A stretch of 64,000 bases of DNA from JAFDCJ01 sp964527835 (lineage in GTDB: Bacteria > Desulfobacterota > Desulfobacteria > Desulfobacterales > JAFDCJ01): the NCBI GenBank assembly GCA_964527835.1, contig CAZGNV010000019.1, positions 6,851 through 70,850 on the forward strand. The letters are read 5' to 3'. The position numbers were made by a program, and so were the translations under genes. The notes beneath the pieces are model-generated. The model did no database searches. It saw only the letters and a list, made by a program, of their open reading frames with translations, and was not told the DNA's origin. This document shows positions 8,630 to 17,744 of the stretch, piece by piece; within the stretch, counting starts at the first letter, position 1, and each line of letters starts with the position of its first letter.

Positions 8630-10006
8630 ATGTTTCCATCTATTTTGATTGTCGATGATGAACCCTCCATCCTGCAGACATTAAGCGGGTTGCTGTCCGA
8701 TGAAGGCTTTGAGGTCTCCACGGCGGCCAATGGGTACGAAGCCCTGAAACTGATCGAAGCCGATTCGCCGGATCTTGTACTGCTCGACATCTGGATGCCG
8801 GGCATTGACGGCATCGAGACCCTGAAGGAAATCAAAAAGGAAAATCCCAACATCCAGGTGGTGATTATCACCGGACACGGAACCATCGAGACGGCCGTCA
8901 AAGCTACCAAGCTGGGGGCCTTTGACCTGATTGAAAAACCGCTTTCAATCGACCGGGTGATTGTGGCCATTAACAATGCCCTGAACTTCAGGCGCCTTGA
9001 AGAGGAAAACAAGTATCTGCGCAAAAAAACACTGGAACAAAATTCCATCAACGGCGACAGCCCCAAAACCATTGAGCTGAAAAACAACATCGCCAAGGCC
9101 GCTCCCACCGACTCGTGGATATTGATCACCGGTGAAAACGGCACCGGCAAGGAACTGGTGGCCCGCACCATCCACCAGCTCAGTCCCCGGGCCGATCACC
9201 CGCTCATCGATGTCAGCTGTGCGGCCATCCCCGAGGATCTGATTGAAAGTGAACTTTTCGGCCATGAAAAGGGCGCTTTGGCAGGTGCCGTCGCCAAAAA
9301 AATCGGCAAATTTGAACTGGCCAACAACGGAACCATCTTTCTGGATGAAATCGGCGACATGAGCCTGGCCACCCAGGCAAAAATCTTAAGGGTCCTGCAG
9401 GAACAAAAGATCCAGCGCGTCGGTGGAAATCGCACCATCAGTGTGGATGTGAGGGTTATCGCCGCCAGCAATAAAAACCTCGAAGAAGAGATTGATAAAG
9501 GCCGCTTCCGGGAGGATCTTTATTATCGCCTGAATGTATTTCCCATTGAAGTGCCGCCGCTCAAAGAGCGTCTTGAAGATATCCCCGCCCTGGTGCAGAC
9601 TTTCCTGGAGGACTTTGCCACCCGCAACCGCAGCCGCAGAAAAAAAATCACCCCCGCAGCCCTGGATATTCTCTGCGGATATTCCTGGCCCGGAAACATC
9701 CGGGAGCTCAAGAACCTGGTGGAACGGCTGCTGATCATGGTCGACGGCGACACCATCGAGGCGGCGGACATACCGGATGCATACAATCTGGATGTCTGCC
9801 GGCAACAGCAGAATGCCGATTTGCCGTTTTTTCAGATTGACGATCTTAAAAAAGCCAAGCTGGCTTTTGAAAAAGAATTCATCAACCGCAAACTGGACCA
9901 ATATCACAACAATATCACCCGCACAGCCGCGGCCATCGGAGTCGGACGCAGCTATTTGCATAAAAAAATAAAAATGCTGAAAAATGGCTTCACCACTGCC
10001 CAGTGA
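8630..10006 (+). CDS. NtrX-like sigma54-type response regulator with variant GAFTGA loop
   Basis: This 458-residue regulator has a receiver domain (1-120, phospho-acceptor Asp in DLVLLDIWMPGIDG), an AAA+ domain (~140-370, Walker A GENGTGKELVARTIH, Walker B TIFLDEIGDM) and a C-terminal Fis-type helix-turn-helix (NITRTAAAIGVGRSYLHKK). The loop that normally reads GAFTGA and contacts sigma54 reads GALAGA here (GHEKGALAGAVAKK), whereas the second regulator in this window has the intact GAFTGA. This protein may therefore regulate without classical sigma54 activation, as has been reported for some NtrX proteins; that is an inference. The ATG at 8630 has GAGGAA upstream. It follows the NtrY-like kinase, its probable partner. 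Confidence 0.92.
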   Translation: MFPSILIVDDEPSILQTLSGLLSDEGFEVSTAANGYEALKLIEADSPDLVLLDIWMPGIDGIETLKEIKKENPNIQVVIITGHGTIETAVKATKLGAFDLIEKPLSIDRVIVAINNALNFRRLEEENKYLRKKTLEQNSINGDSPKTIELKNNIAKAAPTDSWILITGENGTGKELVARTIHQLSPRADHPLIDVSCAAIPEDLIESELFGHEKGALAGAVAKKIGKFELANNGTIFLDEIGDMSLATQAKILRVLQEQKIQRVGGNRTISVDVRVIAASNKNLEEEIDKGRFREDLYYRLNVFPIEVPPLKERLEDIPALVQTFLEDFATRNRSRRKKITPAALDILCGYSWPGNIRELKNLVERLLIMVDGDTIEAADIPDAYNLDVCRQQQNADLPFFQIDDLKKAKLAFEKEFINRKLDQYHNNITRTAAAIGVGRSYLHKKIKMLKNGFTTAQ

Positions 10007-10079
10007 GATTCAAGTCCGGTGATTTAGAAACGACCAGTAACGGGTGAAATCCGGCTCAATTCCGGCCCGGGAGGCATCA

Positions 10080-10640
10080 ATGGCCCTGAGAGTTATCGCC
10101 GGACAGCTGAAAGGCCGAAAACTGACGTCGGTTCGGGGCTTGAAAACCCGACCGACTGCTGATCGCATACGCGAAGCGGTTTTCAATATTCTTGCTTTTC
10201 GCGTCCGGGGAGCGGCCGTGCTGGACCTGTTCGCCGGCACCGGGGCGCTGGGGCTCGAAGCGCTGAGCCGCGGGGCGCAAACGGCAGTGTTTGTCGATTT
10301 TGACCGCGATGCGCTTGAAGCTTTGCACCGCAATGTCACCGGCAGCGGAATGCAAAAGCAAGCCCGCATCCTGCGCTGGGACATCGTCCGCAATTTAAAC
10401 TGTCTGGCGTCTTTTGAACGCACCTTTAATCTGGTGTTCATGGATCCGCCTTACAATAAAGACACCCTGGCTCCCGTTTTGACCAACCTTGACCGCAGCC
10501 GCTGCCTGCAGGACGGAGCAACGATTGTCATCGAGCATGACCTGCAGGAGCCGGCACCGGAAGGCTGCGGGCCATTTCAGCTTGCCGACCAGCGCAGGTA
10601 CCGAAAAACCCTTGTTTCATTTATGGATTATGTGCTATGA
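10080..10640 (+). CDS. rsmD: 16S rRNA (guanine966-N2)-methyltransferase
   Basis: RsmD transfers a methyl group from S-adenosylmethionine to N2 of G966 of 16S rRNA during 30S assembly. Visible signatures are the N-terminal MALRVIAGQLKGRKL, TRPTADRIREAVFNIL, the SAM-binding VLDLFAGTGALGLEALSRGA and the catalytic FMDPPYNK motif of N-methyltransferases. The start at ATG 10080 is chosen because GGGAGG lies directly upstream and the canonical family start is MALRVI; an upstream ATG at 10044 would add 12 residues. The 186 residues fit the family. coaD follows about 95 bp downstream, a common rsmD-coaD pairing in bacteria. Confidence 0.95.
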   Translation: MALRVIAGQLKGRKLTSVRGLKTRPTADRIREAVFNILAFRVRGAAVLDLFAGTGALGLEALSRGAQTAVFVDFDRDALEALHRNVTGSGMQKQARILRWDIVRNLNCLASFERTFNLVFMDPPYNKDTLAPVLTNLDRSRCLQDGATIVIEHDLQEPAPEGCGPFQLADQRRYRKTLVSFMDYVL

Positions 10641-10736
10641 GAAACGGGCTTCGGCCTGCGGGTCGCATCTCGTCTTGGCCGGAACCGGCGGGAGGCACCC
10701 ATTGGCAAATGTCTTCATATAAAAGGGATGCTTGTT

Positions 10737-11234
10737 ATGCACAGAATCGCCATTTATCCCGGATCCTTTGATCCGGTTACCAACGGCCATCTGGATATCG
10801 TCAAAAGAGGGCTGACGATTTTCGACAGAATCATCATCGCCATCTTGATCAACCCCGGCAAAGCCTTTCTTTTTACCCTCGAAGAACGGCTGGACATGCT
10901 GCACCAAAGCCTCAAGGAGTTTTCCAACGTGGAAATCGACACTTTTGACGGTTTGTTGATGGATTATGCCGCTCAGCGCAAAGCCTGTGGAGTTTTGCGG
11001 GGGCTGCGGGCCATGTCGGATTTTGAATACGAATTTCAGATGGCCCTGATGAACCGTCGTCTAAACCGGGAGATCCAAACGGTATTTTTGATGACCGGCT
11101 TGAAATGGATCTATACCAGCTCTTCAATCATTAAACAGGCCGCTCAATTCGGCGGCAACATCGAAGGCATGGTCCCGCCGGTGGTGGAAGAAAAGCTCAA
11201 GCAACGCTACGCTCAAAATGCCGCTGCCAAATAA
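10737..11234 (+). CDS. coaD: phosphopantetheine adenylyltransferase
   Basis: CoaD joins 4'-phosphopantetheine and ATP to give dephospho-CoA, the penultimate step of coenzyme A synthesis. The nucleotidyltransferase signature YPGSFDPVTNGHLDI contains the T/HxGH motif, and the C-terminal TGLKWIYTSSSIIKQ holds the second ATP-binding element. The 165 residues match the family. The ATG at 10737 gives the canonical start MHRIAIYPGSFDP and has AAAGGG about 9 nt upstream; an ATG at 10728 would add three residues. A terminator follows the gene, shared with the convergent DUF368 gene. Confidence 0.96.
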   Translation: MHRIAIYPGSFDPVTNGHLDIVKRGLTIFDRIIIAILINPGKAFLFTLEERLDMLHQSLKEFSNVEIDTFDGLLMDYAAQRKACGVLRGLRAMSDFEYEFQMALMNRRLNREIQTVFLMTGLKWIYTSSSIIKQAAQFGGNIEGMVPPVVEEKLKQRYAQNAAAK

Positions 11235-11243
11235 AACCACTGC

Positions 11244-11280
11244 TGCCCTGTCGGCCGGAAGCTCCAGGACGGGCATTTTT
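11244..11280 (+). terminator. rho-independent terminator after coaD
   Basis: TGCCC..GTC (11244-11252) pairs with GACGGGCA (11268-11275) and is followed by TTTTT (11276-11280). The stem has one bulge. It sits between convergent genes. Confidence 0.6.
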
Positions 11281-11301
11281 AAGGACTTTTTAAAGCAGCC
11301 C

Positions 11302-12276
11302 CTATCCCCTTTGCCGCGATAAGCGTTCAATGACCAGCACCACGACAAAGCCCAGCAGCGCCAGCAGGACGGCTGCCGCCACTTCGCTGTCCACGCCCGC
11401 CGGCAGGATGGGCCGCCCCCAGATGACCTGCAGCTTGTCGCCGATTTGCCGGGTGCCCAGCACCTGCTTCCAGGGCCAGATTTTTTGCAGCGAACCGGTG
11501 ATCAGTCCGGTTAAAAACGCCAGGGTCAAATTATGGAACCGCTGCAGCAGGTAGTTGAGAACCCTTGAAAATCCCGCCAGTCCTACCACGCATCCCAGTG
11601 AAAAAACCAGGATGATCACCATGTTGGGCAACAGAAACGGATTTTTGAGGGTGGCGGTGATAAATTCGTATTTTCCCAGGATCAACAGGATAAAGGCCCC
11701 GGAGATGCCCGGCAGAATCATGGCGCAGATGGCCACAACCCCGCAAAAAAAAATAAACCACAACGCTTCGGGGGTGGTGACCGGCAACAGGTTGACAATC
11801 ACCGACGCTGCGACGATGCCGGCCACAAACCAGGTGACAGTCGCGCCGGTCCAACCGTTGACCTGTCTTGCCATCACCAGGATGGAAGCCGCGATGAGAC
11901 CGAAAAAAAAACTCCAGGTGGGCACCGGATGGTGATGCAGCAGGTAGTTCATCAACCGGGCCAGACTGATAATGGCCGTGAGAACCCCTAAAAACAGGCT
12001 TGCCAGAAAGCGCACGTGAATTTCCGCCAGCGCCCCCTTGATATCAAGACTCAGCAATCGCCGCACCGCTTTGAGATCCAGTGATTTCAGAGCTGCGATC
12101 AACTGCTCGTAGATGCCGGTGATCAATGCTATGGTGCCGCCGGAAACACCGGGAATGACGTCCGCCGAGCCCATGCACAGGCCCTTGACATACAAGACCG
12201 CCGCCTGCCGAACGGACCCGGGTCCGGGACTGGCCGCAAAAGCCTCCTTCCATGTGCCGCTGAATTTATTTTTCAT
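11302..12276 (-). CDS. DUF368 membrane protein, probable undecaprenyl-phosphate translocase (PopT family)
   Basis: This polytopic inner-membrane protein of about 324 residues carries the DUF368 hallmark GLCMGSADVIPGVSGGTIALITGIYE near its N-terminus (shown here as GSADVIPGVSGGT) and a second related half AMILPGISGAFILLILGKYE (PGISGAF). DUF368 proteins have been identified as translocases that return undecaprenyl phosphate across the membrane for reuse in cell-wall and LPS synthesis. I see eight or more hydrophobic segments arranged as an inverted repeat around the two glycine-rich re-entrant motifs. The start at 12276 (MKNKFSGTWKEAF) is preferred because an upstream extension would overlap the pcm coding end; the two genes are then 20 bp apart and likely co-transcribed. 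Confidence 0.88.
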   Translation of the reverse strand: MKNKFSGTWKEAFAASPGPGSVRQAAVLYVKGLCMGSADVIPGVSGGTIALITGIYEQLIAALKSLDLKAVRRLLSLDIKGALAEIHVRFLASLFLGVLTAIISLARLMNYLLHHHPVPTWSFFFGLIAASILVMARQVNGWTGATVTWFVAGIVAASVIVNLLPVTTPEALWFIFFCGVVAICAMILPGISGAFILLILGKYEFITATLKNPFLLPNMVIILVFSLGCVVGLAGFSRVLNYLLQRFHNLTLAFLTGLITGSLQKIWPWKQVLGTRQIGDKLQVIWGRPILPAGVDSEVAAAVLLALLGFVVVLVIERLSRQRG

Positions 12277-12296
12277 GGGAAATCTCGCAATGAGGG

Positions 12297-12956
12297 TCAA
12301 GCCTGCTTCCAGCCGTGCTCGCCCACCAGTTTGACAAACCGGCATCCGCCGAGACTGTACTGGCGGGTTCCTTTTTCATCCCGGTAGATTTTAATGAGGT
12401 CCTGGGTGTGCTGGTTGCCGACGGGCACCACTAGCCGGCCCCCGACGGCCAACTGGTGGATCAGAACTTCAGGAATTTTCGGAGCCCCGGCGGTAATGAC
12501 GATGGCATCAAAGGGACTTTGCTCCTGCCAGCCCTTGGTGCCGTCAGCACACCGGGTGACGATGTTGTGGTAGTGAAGTTTATCAAAGAGGCTGCGAGCC
12601 TGCAGGTAAAGGGGGCGCAGGCGTTCAATGGTGTATACGCGATATACGATTTCGGCCAGAATGGCCGCCTGATAGCCTGATCCGGTGCCGATCTCCAGCA
12701 CCCGGTCATCCGGTGTCAATTCCAGCGCCTGGGTCATTTCGGCGACAATATAAGGCTGGGAGATGGTCTGCTGCTGTCCGATGGGCAGCGGGTAGTCGCC
12801 GTAAGCCTGGTCACGCAAGGCCTCGCTGACAAAAAGATGCCGGGGAACCTTGCGAAAGGCAGCCAGCACGGCAGGATCCTTGATCCCCCGGGATTCAAGC
12901 TGGCCGCGCACCATCTCTTCTCGCTGCCGTTCGTATCTAATGGATTCTTTGTTCAT
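12297..12956 (-). CDS. pcm: protein-L-isoaspartate O-methyltransferase
   Basis: Pcm methylates L-isoaspartyl residues in aged proteins, starting their repair back to aspartate. The SAM-binding core VLEIGTGSGYQAAILAEI is clear, preceded by the family motif DYPLPIGQQQTISQPYIVA and the start-proximal RHLFVSEALRDQAYGD. The C-terminus has the usual GGRLVVPVG strand. The start MNKESIRYERQREEM at 12956 gives about 219 residues, close to the family mean; an upstream start at 12992 would add 12 residues, and no clear ribosome binding site separates the options. It precedes the DUF368 gene on the same strand. Confidence 0.94.
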   Translation of the reverse strand: MNKESIRYERQREEMVRGQLESRGIKDPAVLAAFRKVPRHLFVSEALRDQAYGDYPLPIGQQQTISQPYIVAEMTQALELTPDDRVLEIGTGSGYQAAILAEIVYRVYTIERLRPLYLQARSLFDKLHYHNIVTRCADGTKGWQEQSPFDAIVITAGAPKIPEVLIHQLAVGGRLVVPVGNQHTQDLIKIYRDEKGTRQYSLGGCRFVKLVGEHGWKQA

Positions 12957-13175
12957 CAGTTGGTATTGCGGCGCTGCCAGGATGCAGTCCACCGGCCGAT
13001 CTGGTTTTTACCAGATTGATCCCATCGGGTCAAGCGACTGCTGACATCGACCCGGTATGCGGGTGACCATTCCAGGCGCATGCAGAACCCGGATGATAAA
13101 ATTGCTTGTTTTTTTTAATAAAATTCAGCATAATAAAGACTACTGCAAGCGGATTTAACCATCACCGGCTGACAG

Positions 13176-14174
13176 ATGAATCGGACCCGACATTTTACGA
13201 TTTCCATTGCCCTGCTGCTGCTCGTCGTGCTGATCGGTACCACGGGGTACATGTTCTTTGAAGGCTGGAACTTCTTGGATTCCCTGTATATGACGATCAT
13301 CACTATTTCCACCGTTGGCTTCGGAGAAATACACCATGTCAACACCGACGGGCGCATTTTTACCATCTTCCTGGTCATGCTGGGGGTGGGCATTACGATG
13401 TATGTGGCCGCCACCGTGGTGCAGTTCATGGTTGAGGGGCGCATGCGAATCATCCTGGGGAGGCGAAGGTTGGACCAAAAAATCAGCAGACTCAAGAACC
13501 ACTATATTATCTGCGGCTACGGACGCATCGGCCGGGTGCTGTGCCGCAATCTGAGAAGAAATCCCATCGATGTCGTGGTGGTGGAAAAAAACCCGGAACT
13601 GATCCCGCAGATGGATGCCGACGGGGTGCTGTATATCGCCGGTGATGCCGCCGAGGAAGAATGCCTGCTGCGGGCCGGCATCGAGCGGGCCAAAGGGCTG
13701 GTGGCGGTGCTGGCCACCGACACGGACAATGTGTTTCTGGTGCTGACGGCCCGCCAGCTGGCTCCCGAGCTTAAAATCATTGCAAGGGCAAGCCAGGAAG
13801 GAGCCAAGAAAAAACTGCAGGCCGCCGGCGCCGACTCGGTGGAATCCCCCTATGAAATGGGGGCGGTCAGCATGGCGCATCGCATCATTCGCCCGACGGT
13901 CACCAACTTTCTGGATCTGGCCTTTGCCTACCGGCGCACCGATATCCAGATGGAGGAAATTCCGGTGAGCGAATCTTGCCGCCTGATCAATGTTCCGCTG
14001 AAAGATTCCGGCATCCGGCAAAACTTCAACCTGATCATCATTGCCATTAAAAAACCCGACGGCACGATGCAGTTCAATCCCTCTTTTGAAACTGCCATCA
14101 TGCCGGGCGATACGGTCATCGCCGTTGGAGAGATGGGCAACCTGCAAAAACTGGAGAAAATTCTAAACCCCTGA
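13176..14174 (+). CDS. potassium channel protein with RCK/TrkA-N and TrkA-C domains
   Basis: This 332-residue protein has two membrane helices (residues ~8-28 and ~65-87) flanking a pore loop whose selectivity filter is TVGFGE. A cytoplasmic RCK domain follows, with the nucleotide-binding Rossmann motif ICGYGRIGRVLCRNL. It ends in a TrkA-C domain (~240-330) with MPGDTVIAVGEM. The layout matches MthK/Kch-like ligand-gated K+ channels of the inner membrane; the ligand (NAD or Ca2+ in relatives) cannot be told. The start at 13176 begins MNRTRHFTISIALLLL, just before the first helix. It is divergent from pcm and convergent with the 5-formyl-THF cyclo-ligase gene. Confidence 0.92.
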   Translation: MNRTRHFTISIALLLLVVLIGTTGYMFFEGWNFLDSLYMTIITISTVGFGEIHHVNTDGRIFTIFLVMLGVGITMYVAATVVQFMVEGRMRIILGRRRLDQKISRLKNHYIICGYGRIGRVLCRNLRRNPIDVVVVEKNPELIPQMDADGVLYIAGDAAEEECLLRAGIERAKGLVAVLATDTDNVFLVLTARQLAPELKIIARASQEGAKKKLQAAGADSVESPYEMGAVSMAHRIIRPTVTNFLDLAFAYRRTDIQMEEIPVSESCRLINVPLKDSGIRQNFNLIIIAIKKPDGTMQFNPSFETAIMPGDTVIAVGEMGNLQKLEKILNP

Positions 14175-14186
14175 TAAGAGAGGGTT

Positions 14187-14774
14187 TTATATTTTGTAGA
14201 TAATACGTTTGTCGGTGATGATGATGTCCACGTATTTGTCGTGGGGTTCCATGGGAATCTGGGGCAGGACCTGCTCCTCGAAGGTCAGCGCCACCTTGCG
14301 GGTGGTAATTGAAAACCGGGGGATCAGCCGATCATAATATCCTTTTCCCGAGCCGATGCGGCCGCCTTTTTCATCAAATGCCAGCCCGGGGATGATCGCG
14401 ATATCGATCCGCTCGATGGGCACAATCTGGCACTGCCCGGCATCGGGTTCGGCAACCCCGCGGGGACCGGGAACCATTTCTTTTTCAGGGTTGTCGACCT
14501 TTAACAGCTGCACGGCAAATTGCTGAGGGTCAAATGCCGGCAGAACCACGACTTTATTATAGCCATAAGCGCGCTTGATGATGTTGCCGGTGGGAACCTC
14601 ATAGTCTCCACCGACATACAGCAGCACGATCTTGGATTCCAGAAAATTGGCAAACTCGAAAAGTCTGTTTTCAATTACCCGGGTTTTTTCTTCGATTTCA
14701 TTTTTTGAGAGTGCGGAAATCGTTTCGGCGATATCACTGCGAATCTGACTTTTAGCGGCTGCAATCTCCTCCAT
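14187..14774 (-). CDS. 5-formyltetrahydrofolate cyclo-ligase
   Basis: This enzyme uses ATP to convert 5-formyl-THF to 5,10-methenyl-THF, recovering a stored or inhibitory folate. The family motif GRIGSGKGYYDRLI is intact, and the C-terminal ALTFEEQVLPQIPMEPHDKYVD matches the family ending (for example QIPMEPHDKYVD). The start at ATG 14774 is chosen because AGGGAG lies 7 nt upstream; it gives 195 residues, the typical length, whereas starts at 14780 or 14828 would add extra non-conserved residues. It is divergent from serS with about 170 bp between the starts, and lies 12 bp from the end of the convergent K+ channel gene. Confidence 0.93.
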   Translation of the reverse strand: MEEIAAAKSQIRSDIAETISALSKNEIEEKTRVIENRLFEFANFLESKIVLLYVGGDYEVPTGNIIKRAYGYNKVVVLPAFDPQQFAVQLLKVDNPEKEMVPGPRGVAEPDAGQCQIVPIERIDIAIIPGLAFDEKGGRIGSGKGYYDRLIPRFSITTRKVALTFEEQVLPQIPMEPHDKYVDIIITDKRIIYKI

Positions 14775-14891
14775 ACGCATTCTCCCTGACAGCTGTTGGT
14801 TGTGAAATCCGGCATCCACCATCTTCAACGCGGGGCTTGACGTACAATAACCATTGACTAACCCCCCCGGTCGTGCTACTTGCGGCTTGTT

Positions 14892-14920
14892 TTGAAAAGT
14901 CGCTGTAAATAAAATATCTT
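14892..14920 (+). promoter_or_regulatory. putative sigma70-type promoter for serS
   Basis: TTGAAA (14892-14897) and TATCTT (14915-14920) are 17 bp apart, 24 bp before the serS start. The short leader is AT-rich with little room for further control. Confidence 0.45.
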
Positions 14921-14943
14921 AAACCTTATAATATAAGAAAAAT

Positions 14944-16218
14944 ATGCTGGAAATCAAGTTTATCAGACAAAATTTATCCGCCGTCGAGCAGGCCCTGACC
15001 GCCCGCGGGGATCGCGCCGACCTGGAAGCCTTTAAACATCACGACCGGCAGCGCCGTGAAGTCCTGCAGGAGCTCGAAGCCCTGCGACACCAGCGCAACG
15101 TGGTTTCCGATCGCATTGCCGCCATGAAAAAAGCTGGTGAGGATACCGATGCCGCGGTGACCGAAATGCGCGCCGTTGCCTCACACATCAAAGCGCTGGA
15201 AAAAAAACTGGCCCACAGCCAGCAAATCACAGATGACTTTGTCATGGCACTGCCCAACATCCCCCACCCTTCGGTGCCGGTGGGAGCCGATGAGCAGGAC
15301 AATCCGGTGTGCAAAACCGTCGGCCGTCCGCCACGGTTCGACTTTGAGCCGCAGCCGCACTGGGAAATCGGCAAACATCTGCAAATACTGGATTTTGAAC
15401 GGGCCGCCAGAATCGCCGGGGCCCGCTTCCCGCTTTATCTGGGAGCCGGCGCCCGGCTGGAGCGGGCCCTGATCAATTTCATGCTCGATGTGCACACCGG
15501 CGAACACGGCTTCAGGGAAGTCCTGCCGCCGTTTATCGTCAACCGGCAGGCCATGACCAACACCGGGCAGCTGCCCAAATTTGAAGAAGATCTGTTCAAG
15601 CTGGACGGCTGGGATTATTTTCTGATCCCGACGGCCGAAGTGCCGGTCACCAATATCCACCAGGGAGAAGTTCTGGATGCCGGGCAACTGCCGCTTTATT
15701 ATGCGGCCTATACGCCCTGTTTTCGTTCAGAGGCGGGCTCTTACGGCAAGGATACCCGCGGATTGATCCGCCAGCACCAGTTCAATAAAGTCGAACTGGT
15801 CAAATTCTGCCTGCCGGAGAATTCCTATGAGGAACTGGAAAGCCTGCTGGCGGCGGCCGAGACAATTTTGCAGCGGCTCGGCATTGCTTACCAGGTGGTG
15901 GAGCTGTGCACGGGGGACCTGGGCTTTGCCGCCGCCAAAACCTATGACATCGAGGTTTGGATGCCGGCCCAGGGCGTGTACCGCGAAATTTCGTCATGCA
16001 GCAATTTTGAGGATTTCCAGGCCCGCCGGGCCAACATCCGCCTGCGGCGCAAGGGCCGCAAGGGGACCGAGCTGGTGCATACTTTAAACGGCTCGGGGCT
16101 GGCCGTGGGGCGCACGGTGGCCGCCCTGCTGGAAAACTTTCAGCAGGCCGACGGCTCGGTGGTCCTGCCTGAAGTGCTCAAACCCTACATGGGCGGGGTT
16201 GAAAAAATAACGCCGTGA
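14944..16218 (+). CDS. serS: seryl-tRNA synthetase
   Basis: SerRS charges tRNA-Ser (and tRNA-Sec) with serine. The protein has the N-terminal long coiled-coil arm (residues ~1-110) that grips the tRNA variable arm, then a class II catalytic core. Motif 2 is visible as TPCFRSEAGSYGKDTRG, followed by LIRQHQFNKVELVK. Motif 3 contains NGSGLAVGRTVAALLEN, with the C-terminal VLPEVLKPYMGG. The 424 residues are typical. The gene starts with MLEIKFIRQN at 14944. It overlaps the next gene, a threonine synthase, by 4 bp (GTGA), so the two are translationally linked. Confidence 0.98.
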   Translation: MLEIKFIRQNLSAVEQALTARGDRADLEAFKHHDRQRREVLQELEALRHQRNVVSDRIAAMKKAGEDTDAAVTEMRAVASHIKALEKKLAHSQQITDDFVMALPNIPHPSVPVGADEQDNPVCKTVGRPPRFDFEPQPHWEIGKHLQILDFERAARIAGARFPLYLGAGARLERALINFMLDVHTGEHGFREVLPPFIVNRQAMTNTGQLPKFEEDLFKLDGWDYFLIPTAEVPVTNIHQGEVLDAGQLPLYYAAYTPCFRSEAGSYGKDTRGLIRQHQFNKVELVKFCLPENSYEELESLLAAAETILQRLGIAYQVVELCTGDLGFAAAKTYDIEVWMPAQGVYREISSCSNFEDFQARRANIRLRRKGRKGTELVHTLNGSGLAVGRTVAALLENFQQADGSVVLPEVLKPYMGGVEKITP

Positions 16219-17717
16219 GAATCGAAGATTTCCCTCAGGACATCCAATCCTATCTGCTGCCGTCCCACCAGGGGATCATGGCCTATCGCTGCCTGGGCTG
16301 CAAAAAGCGCTACGGCATTGAAAGGCTGCTGTACGTGTGCCCGGACTGCGGGCAGGTGCTGCTGCTCGAAGATCAAAACGCCCAGCAGCTCAAAGACATC
16401 CCGGGGCGGCTCTGGCGCCAGATCTTTGACTACCGGCGCATGCTCAATATCCCTGCCCTGAAAGGCATTTACCGCTACCACGAATTTATCGGCCCGGTCA
16501 TTCCCCTTGAGGCCGTCGTGTACCTGGGCGAAGGGCACACCCCCCTGGTGGAAGCCAACTCGTCTTTACAGCAAAAAAGCGGGTGCCGGTTTTTCTTTAA
16601 AAACGACGGCCAGAACCCCAGTGCGTCCTTCAAGGACCGCGGCATGGCCAGTGCCTTCAGCTACCTCAACTTCATGCTTCAAACCGGGGCCCTGTCCAAT
16701 GTGCTGGCCATTTGTGCCTCCACCGGAGACACCTCGGCCGCCGCGGCCCTGTATGCTTCCTACCTGGTTCCGCAGGTCAAATCGGCCGTGCTGCTGCCCC
16801 ATAAAAAAGTCACCCCCCAGCAGCTTTCCCAGCCCCTGGGCAGTGGAGCGGCGGTGTTTGAAATCCCCGGTGTTTTTGATGACTGCATGAAGGTGGTCGA
16901 GGCCCTGTCCGAAAAATACAATGTTGCCCTGCTGAATTCGAAAAACGCCTGGCGCATCCTGGGGCAGGAATCGTATTCCTATGAAATCGCTCAGGACCTG
17001 GACTATGACCTGGCGCACACGGCGGTGGTGGTGCCCATCGGCAATGCGGGCAACATTACGGCCGTGATGAGTGGATTTTTGAAGTTTTATGACGCCGGTA
17101 TCATCGATACCTTGCCAAAAATCGTCGGTGTCCAGTCCGCCCACGCCGATCCGGTCTATCGCTACTATCAACAGCCCGACACGGACAGACGCCGATTCGT
17201 GCCGGTCACCGTCAGGGCCAGCGTGGCCCAGGCGGCCATGATCGGCAACCCGGTCTCCATGCCCCGGGTGATCCACCTGGCTGAGCAATACAACCGCCTG
17301 GCGGGAGGTGAACGCACCTTTTTTGTCCAGGTCAGCGAGCAGGCCATCATGGACTGGCAACTGGTCGCCAACCGCAGCGGCCATATCGCCTGCACCCACG
17401 GCGGGGAATGCCTGGCAGGCCTTCAGGCGGCCCGAGCCCAGGGAATTATCGACAGCCGGGATGTCACGGTGCTCGACTCCACTGCCCACGCCCTTAAATT
17501 TGCCGGGTTCCAGGAAATGTATTTTACGGGGCAGTTCCCCGGGGAATACGGGATTTGCCCCAGACCGGAACTGATCAACGCCCCGGTTCACGTGCGCCCC
17601 GAAAATCTCGACCGGATACCGGCCCCCGGCCGGCCGCTGGAAGGCAGGGACTTTGCCCGCTTCGTCAATGCCGTGGCCGCAGAAATCGCCCGCAGGCTGG
17701 ATCTTGAAACCATTTAG
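16215..17717 (+). CDS. thrC: threonine synthase
   Basis: ThrC is a PLP enzyme that converts O-phosphohomoserine to threonine. It begins with a rubredoxin-like zinc knuckle, CLGCKKRYGIERLLYVCPDC, followed by the fold-type II PLP domain with its lysine in NPSASFKDRGMA (Schiff-base Lys), and the phosphate-binding VVPIGNAGNITA. The 500 residues fit the longer, zinc-knuckle-bearing threonine synthases. The GTG at 16215 overlaps the serS stop in GTGA, so expression is coupled to serS. The stop is followed closely by a TPR lipoprotein gene. I see no ACT domain or other regulatory module. Confidence 0.93.
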   Translation: MRIEDFPQDIQSYLLPSHQGIMAYRCLGCKKRYGIERLLYVCPDCGQVLLLEDQNAQQLKDIPGRLWRQIFDYRRMLNIPALKGIYRYHEFIGPVIPLEAVVYLGEGHTPLVEANSSLQQKSGCRFFFKNDGQNPSASFKDRGMASAFSYLNFMLQTGALSNVLAICASTGDTSAAAALYASYLVPQVKSAVLLPHKKVTPQQLSQPLGSGAAVFEIPGVFDDCMKVVEALSEKYNVALLNSKNAWRILGQESYSYEIAQDLDYDLAHTAVVVPIGNAGNITAVMSGFLKFYDAGIIDTLPKIVGVQSAHADPVYRYYQQPDTDRRRFVPVTVRASVAQAAMIGNPVSMPRVIHLAEQYNRLAGGERTFFVQVSEQAIMDWQLVANRSGHIACTHGGECLAGLQAARAQGIIDSRDVTVLDSTAHALKFAGFQEMYFTGQFPGEYGICPRPELINAPVHVRPENLDRIPAPGRPLEGRDFARFVNAVAAEIARRLDLETI

Positions 17718-17744
17718 GACGCAAACATAAGAGGAAATAATACC

